In this document: positions 49,484 to 49,658 of the stretch, piece after piece
Position numbering within the stretch: the stretch's first letter is position 1
Layout: the number at the start of each line of letters is the position of its first letter
Assembly (NCBI GenBank): GCA_944320795.1
Contig: CALUIU010000023.1
Coordinates: forward strand, 1 to 49,658
Origin: Candidatus Paraprevotella stercoravium
GTDB taxonomy: Bacteria > Bacteroidota > Bacteroidia > Bacteroidales > Bacteroidaceae
Direction of reading: 5' to 3'
Length of the DNA: 49,658 bases
Translations under genes and position numbers: made by a program
Notes under the pieces: model-generated
Databases searched by the model: none
Told to the model about the DNA's origin: nothing
What the model saw: the letters and a program-made list of their open reading frames with translations, nothing else

Positions 49484-49658
49484 ACAATGAAGAGTTTGAT
49501 CCTGGCTCAGGATGAACGCTAGCTACAGGCCTAACACATGCAAGTCGAGGGGCAGCATGGTTGAAGCTTGCTTCAACCGATGGCGACCGGCGCACGGGTG
49601 AGTAACGCGTATCCAACCTGCCCTTTACTCGGGGATAGCCTTTCGAAAGAAAGATTAA
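49484..49658 (+). rRNA. rrs: 16S ribosomal RNA, 5' part
   Basis: The first 175 bases or so of 16S rRNA, cut by the window end. TGAAGAGTTTGATCCTGGCT at 49488 aligns with E. coli position 5, so the mature 5' end is near 49484. The stretch through helix 6 (GGGGCAGCATGG...) and CGCACGGGTGAGTAACGCG reads like Bacteroides/Phocaeicola. The remainder, and presumably tRNA-Ile/Ala and 23S, lie outside. Confidence 0.97.

Noticed and set aside
1-49658. Search for CRISPR arrays, transposases, integrases or phage genes
   Set aside because: No regularly spaced repeats, no terminal inverted repeats with a transposase, and no such proteins were seen.

Overview
The window is a chromosomal segment of a Bacteroidales gut commensal, most likely Phocaeicola or Bacteroides. 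Evidence: the 5' end of a 16S rRNA gene at the right edge reads like this group; many genes are preceded by the Bacteroides-type promoter (-33 TTTG, about 19-21 bases, -7 TAnnTTTG); Shine-Dalgarno sites are weak or absent; several proteins are of Bacteroidetes-typical kinds (DUF4837, DUF4922, DUF4369 lipoproteins, CD225/GYF membrane proteins, GH109). The genus call is inference. I see no phage, insertion sequence, CRISPR array or integrase; it reads as ordinary core genome with some less-characterised operons.

Layout. 1-1.1 kb: a leftward promoter with a structured leader leaving the window, and a BadF-type sugar kinase. 1.3-4.8 kb: valS and mazG, then a 586-base gap with hairpins. 5.4-12.1 kb (minus): a GH109-type oxidoreductase-fold glycosidase on its own promoter, then an operon of a GT2 glycosyltransferase, a DUF4922(HIT-like)-SpoIID fusion and an AmpG-like permease, possibly acting on peptidoglycan fragments. 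12.2-16.4 kb (plus): rlmN, a DUF4837 lipoprotein, pdxA and a flippase-like membrane protein. 16.6-18.2 kb (minus): a TarI/IspD-like cytidylyltransferase overlapping a CDP-alcohol phosphotransferase. 18.4-21.4 kb (plus): a receiver-less sigma-54 activator, lptE, a TPR protein and secG. 21.5-24.9 kb: a TlpA-like protein, two identical tRNA-His genes, folD and ffh. 25.0-29.6 kb: a GH95-like glycosidase, and a LysR regulator followed by a YeiH-type transporter. 29.7-30.8 kb (minus): GYF-CD225, CD225 and DUF2752 membrane proteins. 31.0-32.9 kb (plus): a queuosine-precursor transporter, queC and queF behind a candidate preQ1-I riboswitch. 32.9-36.3 kb: dnaX, FtsB/DivIC, a small membrane protein and a DUF4369 lipoprotein. 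36.4-40.6 kb (minus): pyrC, a stand-alone MetH activation domain, a metallophosphoesterase and a PlsC acyltransferase. 40.8-48.8 kb: a TlpA-like lipoprotein, a cysteine-rich Spy-like protein, a histidine phosphatase, mfd, a polyprenol-phosphate mannose synthase-like GT, a nitroreductase and corA. 48.8-49.66 kb: a gene-free stretch with short repeats, a textbook rrn promoter, a leader with boxA, and the start of 16S rRNA.

Most promising for new biology: (1) the pseudoknot leader before the queuosine operon; (2) the DUF4922-SpoIID fusion in an operon with an AmpG-like permease and a GT2; (3) the cytidylyltransferase/CDP-alcohol phosphotransferase pair, whose signature has its last aspartate shifted by one residue; (4) the dispanin-like trio. 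None is proven novel from sequence alone.
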